A stretch of DNA of 64,000 nucleotides from Rutpela maculata (GCA_936432065.2 OW386287.2:74899804-74963803); one strand, 5' to 3'; shown: positions 37,501 to 52,500, numbered from the stretch's first letter. Notes: a model not told the origin generated them from the sequence alone. Numbers and translations are program-made.

Positions 37501-40500
37501 TCTAGGAGGTTTCTTGGGTCGTTGATCCCGATTCCGAGGTCCAAATTGGGCAATTCCATATTCCAGACTGCGGAATACGTGCCATGGAAAATTCAATTTT
37601 TCAGAAAAAATTTAAATATTAACGTTTTTCTACGAAAATGTGCTCTAGGAGGTTTTCTTGGTCGCTGATCATGATTTTGAGGTCCAAATTTAAGAAATCC
37701 ATATTCCAGACTGGAATACGTGCCATGGAAAACTCCATTTTTTCAGAAAAATTTAAATATTAACGTTTTTCCAAGAAAATGTACTCTAGGGGGTTTTCTT
37801 GGTCGCTGATCATGATTTTGAGGTCCAAATTTAAGAAATCCATATTCCAGACTGATATAAGTGCCATGAAAAATTCTATTTTTTCAGGAAAAAATTAAAT
37901 ATTAACGTTTTTCCACAAAAATGTGTTCTAGAGGTTCTTTTTGGTCGCTGATCATGATTTTGAGGTCTAAATTTAAGAAATCCATATTTCAGACTGGAAT
38001 ACTGCCATGGAAAACTACATTTTTTCAGAAAAATTTAAATATTAACGTTTTTTCAAGAAAATGTGCTCCAGGGAGTTTTTTTGGTCGCTGATCATGATTT
38101 TGAGGTCCAAATGTAAGAAATTCATATTCCAAACTAGAATACGTGCCATGAAAAATTCTATTTTTTCAAAAAAAATTTAAATATTAACGTTTTTCCAATT
38201 TAAGAAGTATGTTCTGCATACTGAAAACCTTGGTGGTAACCACTTCAATCATCTCAAGTTGATTCAAAACAATTCTCGCACAATGAGTAAAAAATTGTTA
38301 TCCAAAAACACGAAATTTGGCTCACATGCATAGCAACACATGTACATATATAGATTCTTTCACGTATTATCTAACATATTCAGTACCAGACTGATAAACG
38401 TCCTGTACAGTGATATGTTGTATGGTACTAGCCTACATACATATTAGGGAATATCACCATGGATAATAAAAAATAACAAAAAACATTATTATTATAAAAA
38501 TTACATTTTGAAAATTGAAATTAAAATCTTTAAAAGTTTATTATTTATTTAATAGCTTCTACTTGGCTATATATGTCGTACTCGTTCTCTCGACTGTCAT
38601 CAAGCCTTTAGGAGGATAACACGCCTCATTCTGATATTACAAGTATACAGTATAGTTGAATATTGGATGTGACTTATTATTCTGATATTACAAGTATACA
38701 GTATAGTCGAATATTGGATGTGACTTATTATACCTATTTGATTTAATCAAACCTATTTGATTTAATCAAATAGGTATATTATAACCGGGCAAAATTTTTT
38801 AATCATCTTAAAAAAAAACTTAATACAAATATCGAATAAAAAATGTCTGTCTGTCTGTATGTGTATATTTTTCTGTTTATGGTAACTCATGTATACTTAA
38901 ATCACTGTTATGGCAGCTGCCGAAATTATAGCAACTTAATCTCGTTGCCTTAATTTTCTGTCGGTGTGGTTCCTTAGTTTATAGCTACATTTATTTCATA
39001 ATTGCCACAGATCTTCTGTTATTCATTTTATTACGCAATGGGAATTTAATTGATGTCATTTTCTTAATTATCTTCTCGAATTTACTATTTAAATATTAAC
39101 GTTTTTCCAATTTAAGAAATTCATATTCTAGACTGGAATGCGTGCCATGGAAAATTTCACTCCAGATTCATTTAAAGAGCACATTGAGGACATCAATCAA
39201 GTATTAGACGGTGGAATAGAATGCTTGTTAGAGTCATACAGTTATAAAATAAATAAATCGAATTTGAATTTGACTGCGAAGCAAAAACTGCGCAGGGCCA
39301 GATATAATACTTTTTTGAAAAAAAAAAAAAAATACACAAAATATGAAATCAACGAAGAAGAATTCGGTAAATATAGCCACGTTGCCTCCCGCCATGGATG
39401 GTTTCAGAGGCCACCTTAAACGTGTGTACTACCAAATGCAATCTTGGTTCGGCTTCTTAACAGATTCTCATCATAACAGAACCAATCGATTTGTCGGGCT
39501 GAAATATCGAATGAACAGGAAGATGAAAGAAGAACCAACAAATCCTGAATTACCAGTTCACGAATATTATTCAGATTATGATTGATGTAAATGGTGTAAA
39601 TTATATAAAAAAACAAGCTAAAAACGTAGGGGAGACCGTTGTACCTTGAGTATAGTGTACCTTGGAACATTATCTGTTTTTAAGCGGTTTCGCCATCTAT
39701 CCTACAGTACCGAAAGTATATTGTGGAGAAGTGTAAATAAACTTCATAAAATATATTTTCACTAATTCAGATTGTTTGGTGTTCTTTTGAAATAACTTCA
39801 TTATTTTTTTACGTGGAAACGGCCGGATTTGTGTTTTATGTCGTGATTTTTCATTCCTGGTGTAATAAAACTAGAAAATATCGAATTGGTGTCTTGGATA
39901 CACATATTTATGGTGAGTAAATAGGCATATTATTTTTTAGTTTTGGACATAACCTATACGAGCTGGGCCATCTCGTTTCGTGTGGTGTACCCTCGTGTAC
40001 CATGAAACAAAACTGCATCTTGTACCTTGAAACAATGTGTTGAGATAAAAAATACTACAAAGTTCCCGTTTTTTCCACAGGTTCGCAATGCCACGGAGTA
40101 AAGTAGGTCACAAAAGGGCTTCGGTGGATGCCGAAAATTTAACCAAAGCTGTAGCAGCCGTCTCCTGTGATGAAGACAAGAAAATTTCTTTGCGTGAAGC
40201 CTGCAAGATATACAATGTAAAACTTGCCACTCTCTCTCGGCACCTGAAACATTTTAAGGAAAGTGGAGATAAAAACTTCACTTACAAGGCAAAAATGGAT
40301 GTTAATAAAGTTTTCAATGAAGAAGAGGAATCACATTTAGTAAAATACATTATTCATATTGCAAAAATGCAATATGGTCTCAGCAAAAAGGGAGTTCGAG
40401 AACTTGCATTCAAATATGCCAAGGCAAATGGAAAAAAAATTCCAAAAACATGGGAAGAAAATGGAATTGCTGGAGAAGAGTGGATGCGTCTTTTTATGAA

Positions 40501-43500
40501 GAGGCATAAACAGTTGTCTATCAGGAAGCCCGAGGCTACTAGTCTCTCCAGATCAACAAGTTTTAACCGCACGAATGTAGATAAGTTTTTCGCGAATATA
40601 AAACAAGTCCATGAAAGGTATGGCACGATATCACCTGAAAGAATATGGAATACCGATGAGACTGGTTTGCTAACTGTACAAACTCCTGCTAGAATTGTTG
40701 CTCCCAAAGGCATCAAACAATTAGGAAAGGCTACATCAGCAGAGCGTGGCACTTTAATCACAGTAATTGCAACAATTAGTGCAAGCGGTAATCACATCCC
40801 GCCTTTAATGGTCTTTCCGCGAGTTAATTTCAAGGACCTGATGATTAGGGGCGCACCACCAGGAACAATTGGTGTTGCTAATCCAAGCGGTTGGTCAACT
40901 GAACAAATATTCGAAAAATTTATGACTCATTTCATTTCCCATGTTAAACCTACAAAAGAAGAACCAGTCTTATTAATTCTTGACAATAGTGAGACTCATT
41001 TATCAGTTGCGGTGCTTGATATGGCTTCAGCGGCTGGAGTTATCATGGTTTCTTTCCCCCCCCATACATCGCACAAACTCCAACCCTTGGACCTAACTGT
41101 ATTTGGACCACTGAAGACATTTTATAATCAAGCCATGGGTGATTGGCACATTAACCACCCAGCTAAAACATTTGATATTTATTTTATTGCAGAGCTGTTG
41201 GGGAACATATATCCAAATTCGTTTACCATGAAGAATATTGTTAATGGGTTTAGAGCGGCAGGTATTTACCCATTTAACAGGGGGGTTTTCTCTGATGATG
41301 ACTTTTTGTGCTCTGCTGTGACAGACCGACCATTAATAGAAAATTCTGAAACTCCAAATTGCTCAAACATTCCAGTAGTTCAAAAATGATCGGACCCTGC
41401 AATACCATCGACCAGTCAAGAAGTTCCTTCAATTTCCCGCATTCTCCTGACACCAGAACAAGTTCAGCCATTCCCAAAAGCTGAGCCCAGAAAAAGATCC
41501 AAACGAGGTCGAAAGGCAGGTAGTACCAGAATTCTGACAGACACCCCCATCAAAGAAGAAATAAAACGCCAAAAATTAGCAACACTTGAAAAGAAAAAAA
41601 AGAAAGGTCAGAATAAGAGTGTTAAAAGAAGAGTCGTTGAAGAATCTGATGAAGAATGTGAGCAAAAAGAGGAAGATAAGAATGGAGAAAGCTTCGGAGA
41701 AGAAAGTGAAGAAGTAAGTGATGAAGAAAGCGAAGTAACATTGATCAGTTTAAGTGAAGATTTTGATGCAAAAAATTTGAAGAAAGATGACTACGTTTTG
41801 GTAAAGTTTGAAAGCAAAAAAGAAACAACCTACTACTACGTGGGTAGGGTTCACAGTGAAATGTCAAATGGATTTTTGAAAATTCAGTTTTTAAAAAGAA
41901 TATTCACAAGTAACAAATTCATCAATGAATCAGAAGAGATATTTGATGTTGAGGCTGAAAATATTGTAATGGCACTCCCAATACCCACTCAAAGAAAGGG
42001 TTCCGCACGAGTATTAAACCAATTAATTTTCAATGTAGATTTCTCCAACTTCAATGTTAAATAGTTATGTCGCTTTTTTTATTTTTATTTTCAATATTTT
42101 TGACATTTGACTAATTTATCATACCCTACCAAAATTCAGAAACAATATTTTGTTAGGTTTTATTGAGACAAACGTGGGCGTTTCAAGGTACATGAGGATG
42201 TGTTCCAAGGTACATGAGCATAATGTACCAAGGAACAAATATTTTTTAAATTTCAAAGTTGTGGGAAATTAAGAATATTGTTCTAATAACCCTCAGAAAC
42301 GGTATTTTTTTCGGTGAAACCTCTATTTTAAGATGGTGTAAAAAATCACACTGTTACTGTGGAAAAACAATGTCAAAAATGGAAAAAACCAAAAAACACT
42401 TTTTTCAAGATTGATTTTTCCGTAAATGTCATTAATTCTTCATTGTTCACTTAAATGAAGTGTTGTAAGTGGTGCAAAATGGTAATTTCAATGTAATACG
42501 TAATAAGGGAACTTTAATTAACCGTTTAAGGTTCGGACTGCTGAAAACCGAAATGTTTAAGCAATAATTTTACCTAAGAAATTGCTAAAAATGAGCATTT
42601 TTAGGCAAAAAAAAAACTTCTTTATGCTTTATAGGCACTCTCAAAAAGGAAGGTATGGTATTCGAGTAAAACACAGTGTTTGCAGTACGCTCTATTTAAC
42701 AAGTGTAAAATGTCTTTACAGGTTGAGAGCTTTATTAGAACTAAAAATTAAAATTAAAATAGTGTGAGGTGTTATTGGTATAGTTAAAAATTAGGTCGTA
42801 GAAATATTCCCAGAATCAATAACGTATGATTCGTAAGCATAACATCGCCAAGACAGAGCCTGTTATTGATACATAACTTATTTCTTATTTCACAATCTTA
42901 AAACAACATTAAGTGAATACAGTTTTTGTAGTTTAAAGGATACCAAAAAACCAACAGGTGGCCCTATCCAGAAATTTTCTTTTTATTTTTTGGACAAAAA
43001 TTTATAATTTATATGGCAAAACAACGTTTGCTGGGTCAGCTAGTGGTATATAAATGGGGAAAAATCGATTGGACCGCAACAGATAAACAGAAGTGGCGTG
43101 GGGGTGTGAAAAGGTGTATGTTTAGGGGGAAGACGTGGTTTTTTACGATTTCTGGCAAAAGTAGACCTCCTATCGAAAAAAGTTTAATGTAAAAGTTATA
43201 GATAATTGAGAGATCTACAACTTTTATTTGAACATTTTTTTACATAACCTCAAAAATTTTGAGAAAAACACCAAAAACCATTTTTTTGTTTTTTTATTTT
43301 TATCTTCCACAAAAATGATTTAATTTTGATGAAATTCGGTGAAAATGTACATTTTTATGCATCAAAAAAAGCTGTAATTTTTTTGAGGCGTAATATTCAT
43401 TTTTTGATTCTTTTGCGAATTTAATTTGAAAAAAGGAGTAATTTTCAATCAAAAAAGATGATTAACAAAGTTTTGATTTTTGAAAATTTTAGGACGGTAT

Positions 43501-46500
43501 TTTTTTCGTTGAAACCTCTATTTTAAGATGGTGTAAAAAATCACACTGTTACTGTGGAAAAACAATGTCAAAAATGGAAAAAACCAAAAAACACTTTTTT
43601 CAAGATTGATTTTTCCGTAAATGTCATTAATTCTTCATTGTTCACTTAAATGAAGTGTTGTAAGTGGTGCAAAACGGTAATTTCAATGTAATACGTAATA
43701 AGGGAACTTTAATTAACCGTTTAAGGTTCGGACTGCTGAAAACCGAAATGTTTAAGCAATAATTTTACCTAAGAAATTGCTAAAAATGAGCATTTTTAGG
43801 CAAAAAAAAAAACTTCTTTATGCTTTATAGGCACTCTCACATTAAAAATAAGTTTATTACGTATTTTACATTAAACAAATTTACAAAGTAGAAATACATA
43901 ATCAAAATTTACAATAATCTCATTTTTTTGGGAAGCTGCTCTACATCATCAGACTCAACACATTGTTCGGTTTCTTCAGGAACTTCGATAAGGTCTTCGA
44001 CTTCGTCAAGATCCTCAAGTTCATCTAGACCTTTATTTTCAATATTATTTTGAACATTTGTTTCTTCACACATCTCCGAATCGCTGATTTCTTCTAATGG
44101 TTGTATTTCAGAGTTAGAACAGTTTTCGGCCCCGTGACAATTCTAGCATAGAATAGAGCATTTTACTCCATGCTTTCGACAGCCGCATCTTTTACTACCA
44201 CAACCAGTTTCACAGCTGCAGCAGATAGATTTCAGCAAACTTTCAGGAATTAATTCTTTTTCTGTCAATTTAGGCATTATTCCGGTTAGATCCCCAATCC
44301 GTAGCTGTAAGTTTGTTACCAAGCCAAGTTTGAATTTGAAAATAAGCCCTGTAGCAGTGTTGTTCAGCTGCTCCCTCAGTTGGTGGTAGTTTTTTAAAAA
44401 TTAAATGAAGTCCTTACCGTAGCGGTTTGATATATTTCCAACCTCAACGAAAAAGAAGTGCGCGCACACTCGAGATGACGTAGTAGAAAAACTGCCCCGC
44501 CATAATTCAATTTTTCAACTTCGAATATTTTGAAATATGTATGTCAATAAAATTGTCTCAATGTATGTGTGCCCATAAAGAATAAAAAAGTGTTTTTTTT
44601 GCCTAAAAATGGTAATTTTTAGCAATTTCTTAGGTGAAATTATTTTTTAAACATTTCGGTTTTCAGCAGTCAGAACCTTAAACGGTTAATTAAAGTTCCC
44701 TTATTACGCATTACATTGAAATTACCGTTTTGCACCACTTACAACACTTCATTTAAATGAACGGTGAAGATTAGTGACATTTACGGAAAAATCGATCTTG
44801 AAAAAAGTGTTTTTTGGTTTTTTCCATTTTTGACAATATTTTTCCACAGTAACAGTGTGATTTTTTTACACCATCTTAAAGTAGAGGTTTCAACAAAAAG
44901 ATACCGTTCTGAAATTTTCAAAAATCAAAACTTTGTTAATCAATTTTTTTGATTGAAAATTACTCCTTTTTTAAAATTAAATTCGCAAAAAAATCAAAAA
45001 ATGAATATTACGCCTCAAAAAAATTACAGCTTTTTTGATGCATAAAAATGTACATTTTTACCGAATTTCATCAAAATTAAATTATTTTTGTGGAAGATAA
45101 AAATAAAAAAAAACAAAAAATTGGTTTTTGGCGTTTTTCTCAAAATTTTTGAGGTTATGTAAAAAAATGATTCAAATAAAAGTTGTAGATCTCTCAATTG
45201 TCTATAACTTTTACATTAAACTTTTTTCGATAGGAGGTCTACTTTTGCCAGAAATCGTAAAAAAACACGTTTTACCCCTAAACACACACCTTTTCACACC
45301 CCCACCCCACTTCCGGTTACCTGTTACGTTCCAATCGGTTTTTCCACATTTATATACCATTAATTTTAAATTTTCCCACCACCCATATACTGCTAAGAAT
45401 TTGTTTTTTTTTTTCAAAAACTATTGGCACTGGTCTATAAGGTTCTTCCTTACTTAAAACATATCACGTATATTTGCCAAGATATGAGACGCTTAATAAA
45501 AAAAATGACTCGAAGACCCTAGAGTGACTGTTGAATTAATTTGGAATTATTGAAATTACAATAACTTAAACATATTTTTTATTACCTGAGAAACTATGGA
45601 TGTTTGACATTACAGAGAATTTCTTTATTTTCATATGTACTAATTAACTCGAAGTAGGTACTCTACCTGTGTCCCCTTCATACATAGCATTAATAAAACT
45701 AAATTAATAAATGCTAAAAAAAAAAAAACTTTAGGTACTGCCACACATGGCACAACTTCATACAATTGTCTGCCCACTCCCTTCAATTGTGCAAAATTTG
45801 GTCGCGTGTAGCATGATCGAGATTCTTTCTGAATATGTCTCTGCCGCTGCCCTTCAGTATCCACAAACTTCATGGTTCTTTACTCTGCTCATAGTGCCAT
45901 TTAATGAATCTCAAGTTTAACCTTGAAATATTTTTGATATTTTTCCAAATACCGAGATAGTTCGGTAAAACTTCATGCGTGCCACGAGGTTCGATTTGAG
46001 CTTCAGTTTAATCATCTATCATTGTTAGAAATATTATTACTCTTATTATTACACATTTGTTTTTGCATTTCTTGTAATAAATAAATCATTGATATATTTT
46101 TGTTTTTGCAGACTTTTGTGCACGTTGTCCGTGTTTATAGTATTTTCAGTGTTTTTTCTGACATGTGGCTGTTTATTAGCTAGTAACGTTCCAGAAAGTA
46201 CATCAGGAGTGCCACTAAATGCAAAAGATATTCCATTATGGACGGCCTTATTGACCGCTTATGGAATTACAGCTTTCCAATTTGATATACACCCAACGAT
46301 CTTAACCATTCAAGTTGATATGAACGATAAGACGAAATTATCTAGAGCTGTGATTGGAGGTTTCATGAGTAAGTAACCTACACATTTTCTCATACTGTTT
46401 ATTAACTTAACCAAACAAATTGAAAATATGTAGAGAATGAATCTACCCTGGAATGTTATCCGTCTGTCGTACAATGAGCAGTTTTCAAAAATAATGTAGC

Positions 46501-49500
46501 GTGAAGTACGAAACGCGCTGTGCATTAAAATCGTTCTCATTCGGGCGCTTGTTGTTCGAAATCCGACAATTATGGCCTTAATGAATATAGGACTTCTCTT
46601 GTAGGAAATTTTCGGTTTCTTACAATTTTTACGTAAAAATCTTTACTAGAGTGGAAACTCATTTGGTTACTAACAGTGCAGTGACTAGAGGTAAAAAAGA
46701 TGTAAAACTTATAAATAATTTCATATGTAACGATATTTTTTTATGGGTCATTTTTGTAGTAAAAGGTATCGTCTTCAATTTTTATATGATCAAGACACTT
46801 CACACAAAGGGTGGAAGCTACACATAAATTGAAAAATTTAATGTTTGGAAAAGTAGATTTATTTTGAAACCGTAGTGTATCTATGTCTTTGGGGTTGCTG
46901 AATCTGAAGTCAATATTAAAAAATTCAAAACGGTGCAGCAGCTCTAATATTGCTGACGGAATTTCTTCTTTTAGCGAATGCCTTAAACAAGACAAAGAAA
47001 TTGAGCATTTAGGCAATGCTGGGTGATTGGCAAGCAACGTGCCATAGCCTAATGGCAGATAGAGTACTTCAAGGCAAGTCTAGATTAACAAGGAAGAAAA
47101 ATTTTTGGCCACTGGTTAAAAGGTACAGGGTGTTTTAGGCATTTGGTCTGAAAATTCAAAGAGCTATATCTCTGTAATTACTGGATGTAATCGAATGAAA
47201 TTTACCAGTAGCATTCCTCAGCTGGGATTTGCCAGAATGGCCTACTTGGTTCTTGCAGGGCCAGACTCGAAAAAATCTGCCTCCTCGTTTCTTGACAAAA
47301 AAGTACATTTTTCTATCTCATTTCTGGAAAACTATTATCGGATTCAAAAGTTCAGAAAAAATGCGATCAAAATGGCGCTTCAATTTTGACGGCACATCTA
47401 AACCTTTTCGGTAAAAAAATCACAAAACAATTTAGCGCATCACGACTAACACTGACCGTGCACTATTTATGGAACAGTTTGTACAGTCTATTAATGCTTC
47501 AGATCTATATCCCTTCTAAGACTGCACATAATACATGCACAAAAAAGCCTTCCTACCTAGTCGACAAGAAGAAAAAAACAATATAAGACTTACACAGTTT
47601 TATTTTGAAATTGAAAAGAATAGTAACCTATATATTTATCATTACCTTGACAAAAATATTTATTTTGAGAGTTTGGTGTTCCAATTGTTTCTCGATTTCT
47701 TCGTGTTTTAAAGATGCCTTATAGTTTACTAACGCTGAACTCGCTGATATCATTTATGTGTATGGGTTTTACGATGGTTGCTGTTAGGGAATATCAGCGA
47801 AGATATTCTGATCGACTAGTACTGTCGCGTCACACCTCCAGAGTTTTCCAGTACTGTCGGGAACATGGAAGATTTTTTGAAACTCACGGAAATGTAGAAC
47901 GAGCATTTAGACCGGCCGAAGAAAACATTGTGGAGATGGCTGAGCAAAATGCTTCAACAAGCACTAGAAGAATAGCACACGCGCTAGGTATTTCTCAAAC
48001 AAGTGTATGGCGGGCATTAAAAGTGGAACGGTTATATCCTTACCACATCCAAAAGATTCAGCGTCCCGACCTAGATGATGAAATCGCACGTCTTACGTTC
48101 TTCTCTTGGATAATACATCGTCCAAGAACTTTGTACAGAATTCTTTTCACGGATGGGACTCAATTTTCTCGAGACGGAGTGTGAAATTCTAGGAATTCAC
48201 ATATTTGGGACCACAACAATCCTCACGCTGTTGTAAAGAGAAACTCCCAGTACAAGTTCTCCCTTAATGTATGGTGTGGAGTGGTGAACGATACATTTAT
48301 AGGACCGCATTTTTTTGAAGGCTGATTGACTGGAAAAATTTACTTGGATTTCTTCGGACCATTTTGCCCAATTTATTAATGGTGCAAAATGTCGGCAGAA
48401 GAACTCTTCATTTCCAGCAATAATCTCCTATTTTGGAGCATTTTCTTTATGTAAATGTCATAGTTACTGAGATATTTAACATTCAAGCTAAATACTTCGT
48501 CTTATAAACGTCCGGCCATCTCCATATCTCCATATTTAATTTTTTAAATAGAATATCTTATGTTTCAGTAACTTTATGCATGTTTGGAGTTATAACTACA
48601 ATTGTATCCATAAAATATGGAAGCGCTACCCAAGCGAGCATTTTAGAAACTTTACCGACAACAATACCTCTGCATTTTGCGGCAGCCTTAACAGCTCTTC
48701 AACTTTGTTTGACTTCGGCAGTTAGTAATAGCGCCTTATATCAACATATGGAGGATTGTCTTAGTATTTCAAGAGGTAATTAAAAAAATATAATAATTGT
48801 GACTAGCATGGTTACTCCTAGTATGGCGGCAAATACAGTAAAAACTCTTAGAAAATAGCTACACGCTAAAAAAAAATTTGTTTAGAGGAAACAAAAATTT
48901 TGTTGCGTATATACAAACCAATTTTTTGGTTGATGTTAATAAATTTTTGTTGCCTCAAACAATTTTGTTTGGAGCAATAAAAATTTATTAACATCAACCA
49001 AGAAATTGCTTTGTATATACGCAACAAAATTTTTGTTTGCTCTAAACAATTCTTTTTTAGTGTGTATTAGTGAAACAGTTTTGTAATTTGGTATGCTGAT
49101 TTCTGTCATTAAAACGACTATTTTTCCGAGCTAGCTAAACTATTGATTTTATGAAAAGAAGTTATTAAGAAAAATTGTTTCGCATTAAATTTTGAATCAG
49201 AAAGTTCTTATAAGTTTTTTTCTAAAACTAAAAATTAAGACTCTATGGGGTAAAATATCACAAAGTCAGTTTCTTCTGACGTTTTACAAAATACGCAAAG
49301 TAGTGTTCTGTACTCATCATAATAATTACCCTTTCACCATAAAGTAACAATCAGAGTCGAATTTTAGAATAAATTTAAAGACTAGGAGGCATAATATCTT
49401 AAATCTCGGTCCTGTAAGCGAATCGCGTAGACAAAATATACAAAATATACCATTATTAACTGAAAATGAGACAAATATTACATCGGAAAATAACTACGCT

Positions 49501-52500
49501 CCGCTTTAGTCCATCTACTTTTGCCTAAAGGAGTTTCTAAATTTGAAGAAATTTCAGAAAAATTTTTCATGCACATATTAAACATAATATTGTCAAATTA
49601 AAAGCTAAACATGTCGACATTGTATGAGATGTGTACAAAAAGGACAGTTTGAAAAGTCATACGATAGGAACTAGAGAAGTCGGAATAAGAAGGGAAGTCC
49701 GTATTAATAATGTACTACCAAGGAATTGGTCAGAATTTCTGAAAAACGCTGAAAATAAAACAGAACTATTTAGTTTATTGGCAAATGAAATAACAACATC
49801 TCTGATAACTTTAGCTTTGTCGAAATTGTGTCAACTGTTGGCGAGAAAATTGCGAAAAATAGTTATTGCAATACTGCTCTAAAATCCTGCAAACAAGAAG
49901 AAGCAGATACAAGACTAATATTGCATATTAATGATGGTGTTCAACAAGGTTGGAAGGACATTTGCATTAGAACTGTCGACACTGACGTAGTAGTACTGGC
50001 GGTTTCATTTTTTAAGTGTTTGTATAAAGAAGGGCTAGAGAGTTTAAATATACAGTTTGGGGCTAATAAATATTTTAGTAGAAAGCAAGTAGTGTAATGC
50101 ATTACCAGATTTCAACTCCCTAACGGGAGTTTCCTTTTTTTCTGTAAGTGACTGCTTGGAAGATATGGACGACATATCCAGAAGTAACAGAAGTTTTTAC
50201 GTTCATTTCGAAACCTCAAGAAAATATTCCTGATAAAATTTTAAACTTATTCCAAAGGTTTGTTGCTTTTTTAATGTACTGCAATACTTCTGCCTGCATT
50301 GAAATAAATCAGGCACGAAACGAACTGTTTACTTCCAAGAACAGCACAACGTGTAACATTCCCCCTTCAAAGGATACTTTAAAAAGCAACACATTTTACG
50401 GGCTAGCTTCCAAAGTGAGCACATTTGGGGATAGTCGACATTAAATTTGATTTTGCCTAATCTTGAAAAATTGGGATGGTGCCTGTCCGAAAATGTTTGA
50501 GTGTCAAAATTGTCAACACTTCCGGAGGGATCTAAAGACTTTAAACAATCAATTCAATGTAGTTGCAAAAAAGGAGGCATTGAAACCAAATGTGGTTGTA
50601 AAAAAGCCGGTTTGTAATGCACGTTACTTTGCACAAATTGTAAAGGAGAATGCAACTAATTTAAAAAAGGTATGCAAGTCTAAATAAAAAATTTTTTACC
50701 TATTTTTATTAAATTATTTTTAGGTTGAAAAATAATGTGTCTTCAGTGTCTCGTAAAGGAATACTTAACAAGAACATTATAATTATTGCTTTAGACTGTG
50801 AAATTATAAATTCATTTTCTAGTATTTTTCCGTGTATCGGATTTATTTTTAGTGTTAGGTAAATATATTTTATACAGTTTTTTTTATTCAAATTTTAACG
50901 TAAAATATTTTTCTTAACAATTATTTTCCGTACAGTAATTATTTAATTGAAAAACTTGTAAACTTTTAAATTATAAATAGAAAGTAACTTTTATACTGGG
51001 TGTTTCGAAAAGATTGGGACAACGCTTAGCCGTAGATACTTGACATAAAAACAAATCGATTTAACTCAAAAAGTAGTGGTCTAACTCTTTTCGGTTTCAA
51101 GATATAGGGTGGCAAAATAAAAAAATTGTATTCGTAATTTGTCTCTATCTTGGAAACTATTATACGTATTTACTCCAAAGTTGGTAAGAACATGTTTTTC
51201 AGGACGCTAATTACAATGGTGATATTGCCGATGCCATATTTTATAGATGGCGCTAGTTACAGGACTTTTACGTGACACTTTAAGCCATAACTTTTTTGAG
51301 GTTAGGTTTTGGACATCGTCTTCTACTATAATCGAAACGCAATTTCGTTTCCTAAAGAAAAGGTGTACTTGTTTAAACGCGATAAAATGCACCCTTTCAG
51401 AGAAATACGCGATTTACAACTTTGTCACACACCAGTTCGAAGAAATTCAACTAAATTGCGTTTCGATTATAGTAGAAGACGATGTCCAAAACCTAACCTC
51501 AAAAAAGTTATGGCTTAAAGTGTCAACGTAAAAGTCCTGTAACTAGCGCCATCTATAAAATATGGAATCGGTAATAGCACCATTGTAATTAGCGACCTGA
51601 AAAACAAGTCGTTATCAACTTTGAAGTAGATACGTATAATAGTTTCCAAGATAGAGACAAATTACGGATACAATATTTTTACTTTGCCACGCTGTATCTT
51701 GAAAACAAAAAGAGGTAGACCACTACTTTTGAGTTAAATCGACTTGTTTTGATGTCAAGAATCTTCGGCTAAGCGTTGTCCCAATCTTTTCGAAACACCC
51801 TGTATATTTTTCTATCTACCGCCTTTATTTTTAGCTTTAGGTAAAAAGTTGCATTAAACTTTTTTATTCAGAATTTACCTAATTTGGAATAATTTTTCTT
51901 AACAACTTATTTTTGCAACATCAATAGTTTAGATGTAAAACTCGTTCTTTTAAATTTTCTAAATCAGCCGCCATCTTGAAACCGGAAGCCATTTTGATTT
52001 GGCGCTGCTCGAAAAAATAGTCACTTTAACGACAGAAATGAGTATACCAAATTACAAAACTGTTTCACTAATAGCTGTTTTTTCTGGGTTGCCGCTCTAG
52101 TATCCAGTCAATATATACATTTGAAAAACAGTAAATATAGGAGAATTTATTCTAGTATTATAAGAGATTTAATACGTTTTTTGTTACGGATTTAGAAAGT
52201 CGTTGATAACGAACCGAGTTCAATATTTCTATTGCCGTCACTTCCGAGCAACATGATCAAAAAGAGTTCTCCGATTGACGCAATTCTTTCAGAATTCAAT
52301 TTTTGTTGCCTGAATCATTCAATGGCGTAATTAATCATGGTTTTGTTGAGGTTGATTATTATACTCTTCGCAAAAACGAAGGGTATATTGTATTTGATCG
52401 GCACATTTCTAAATCAGTAAATATCGTTCGTAGAGAAAAAATTTTCGTATCATTATGTTAGTGAGCGAATTCTGAACGACTTTCAAAATGTCCGTCTGTC

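Larger units (their letters stand above)
39630..42245 (+). mobile_element. pogo/Tigger-type element
   Basis: The transposase at 40088-42064 is flanked by repeated GTACCTTG(A/G)AACA phrases at 39636, 39655, 40020, 42178, 42200 and 42225, in direct and inverted orientation, as subterminal repeats. Exact termini and the TA duplication could not be fixed. It is inserted in transporter intron 3. Confidence 0.7.
48815..52105 (+). mobile_element. TIR element with nuclease-CXC relic (copy c)
   Basis: The left arm (about 48815-49142, with a MITE inside) and right arm (about 52000-52105) are inverted. Matches are CTAGTATGGCGGCAA against TTGCCGCTCTAG, and TTAGTGAAACAGTTTTGTAA then TTTGGTAT against their complements. 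The interior holds the decayed gene at 49620-50690 and a second foldback at 50993-51806. It lies in intron 5 of the transporter. Confidence 0.7.

Noticed and set aside
45128..45457. 109-codon open frame
   Set aside because: It lies within the right TIR of the copy b element and is mirrored in the left TIR; non-coding.
51207..51531. Open frames of up to 94 codons on both strands
   Set aside because: They lie in the two arms of a palindromic MITE and mirror each other; by-products of the inverted repeat.
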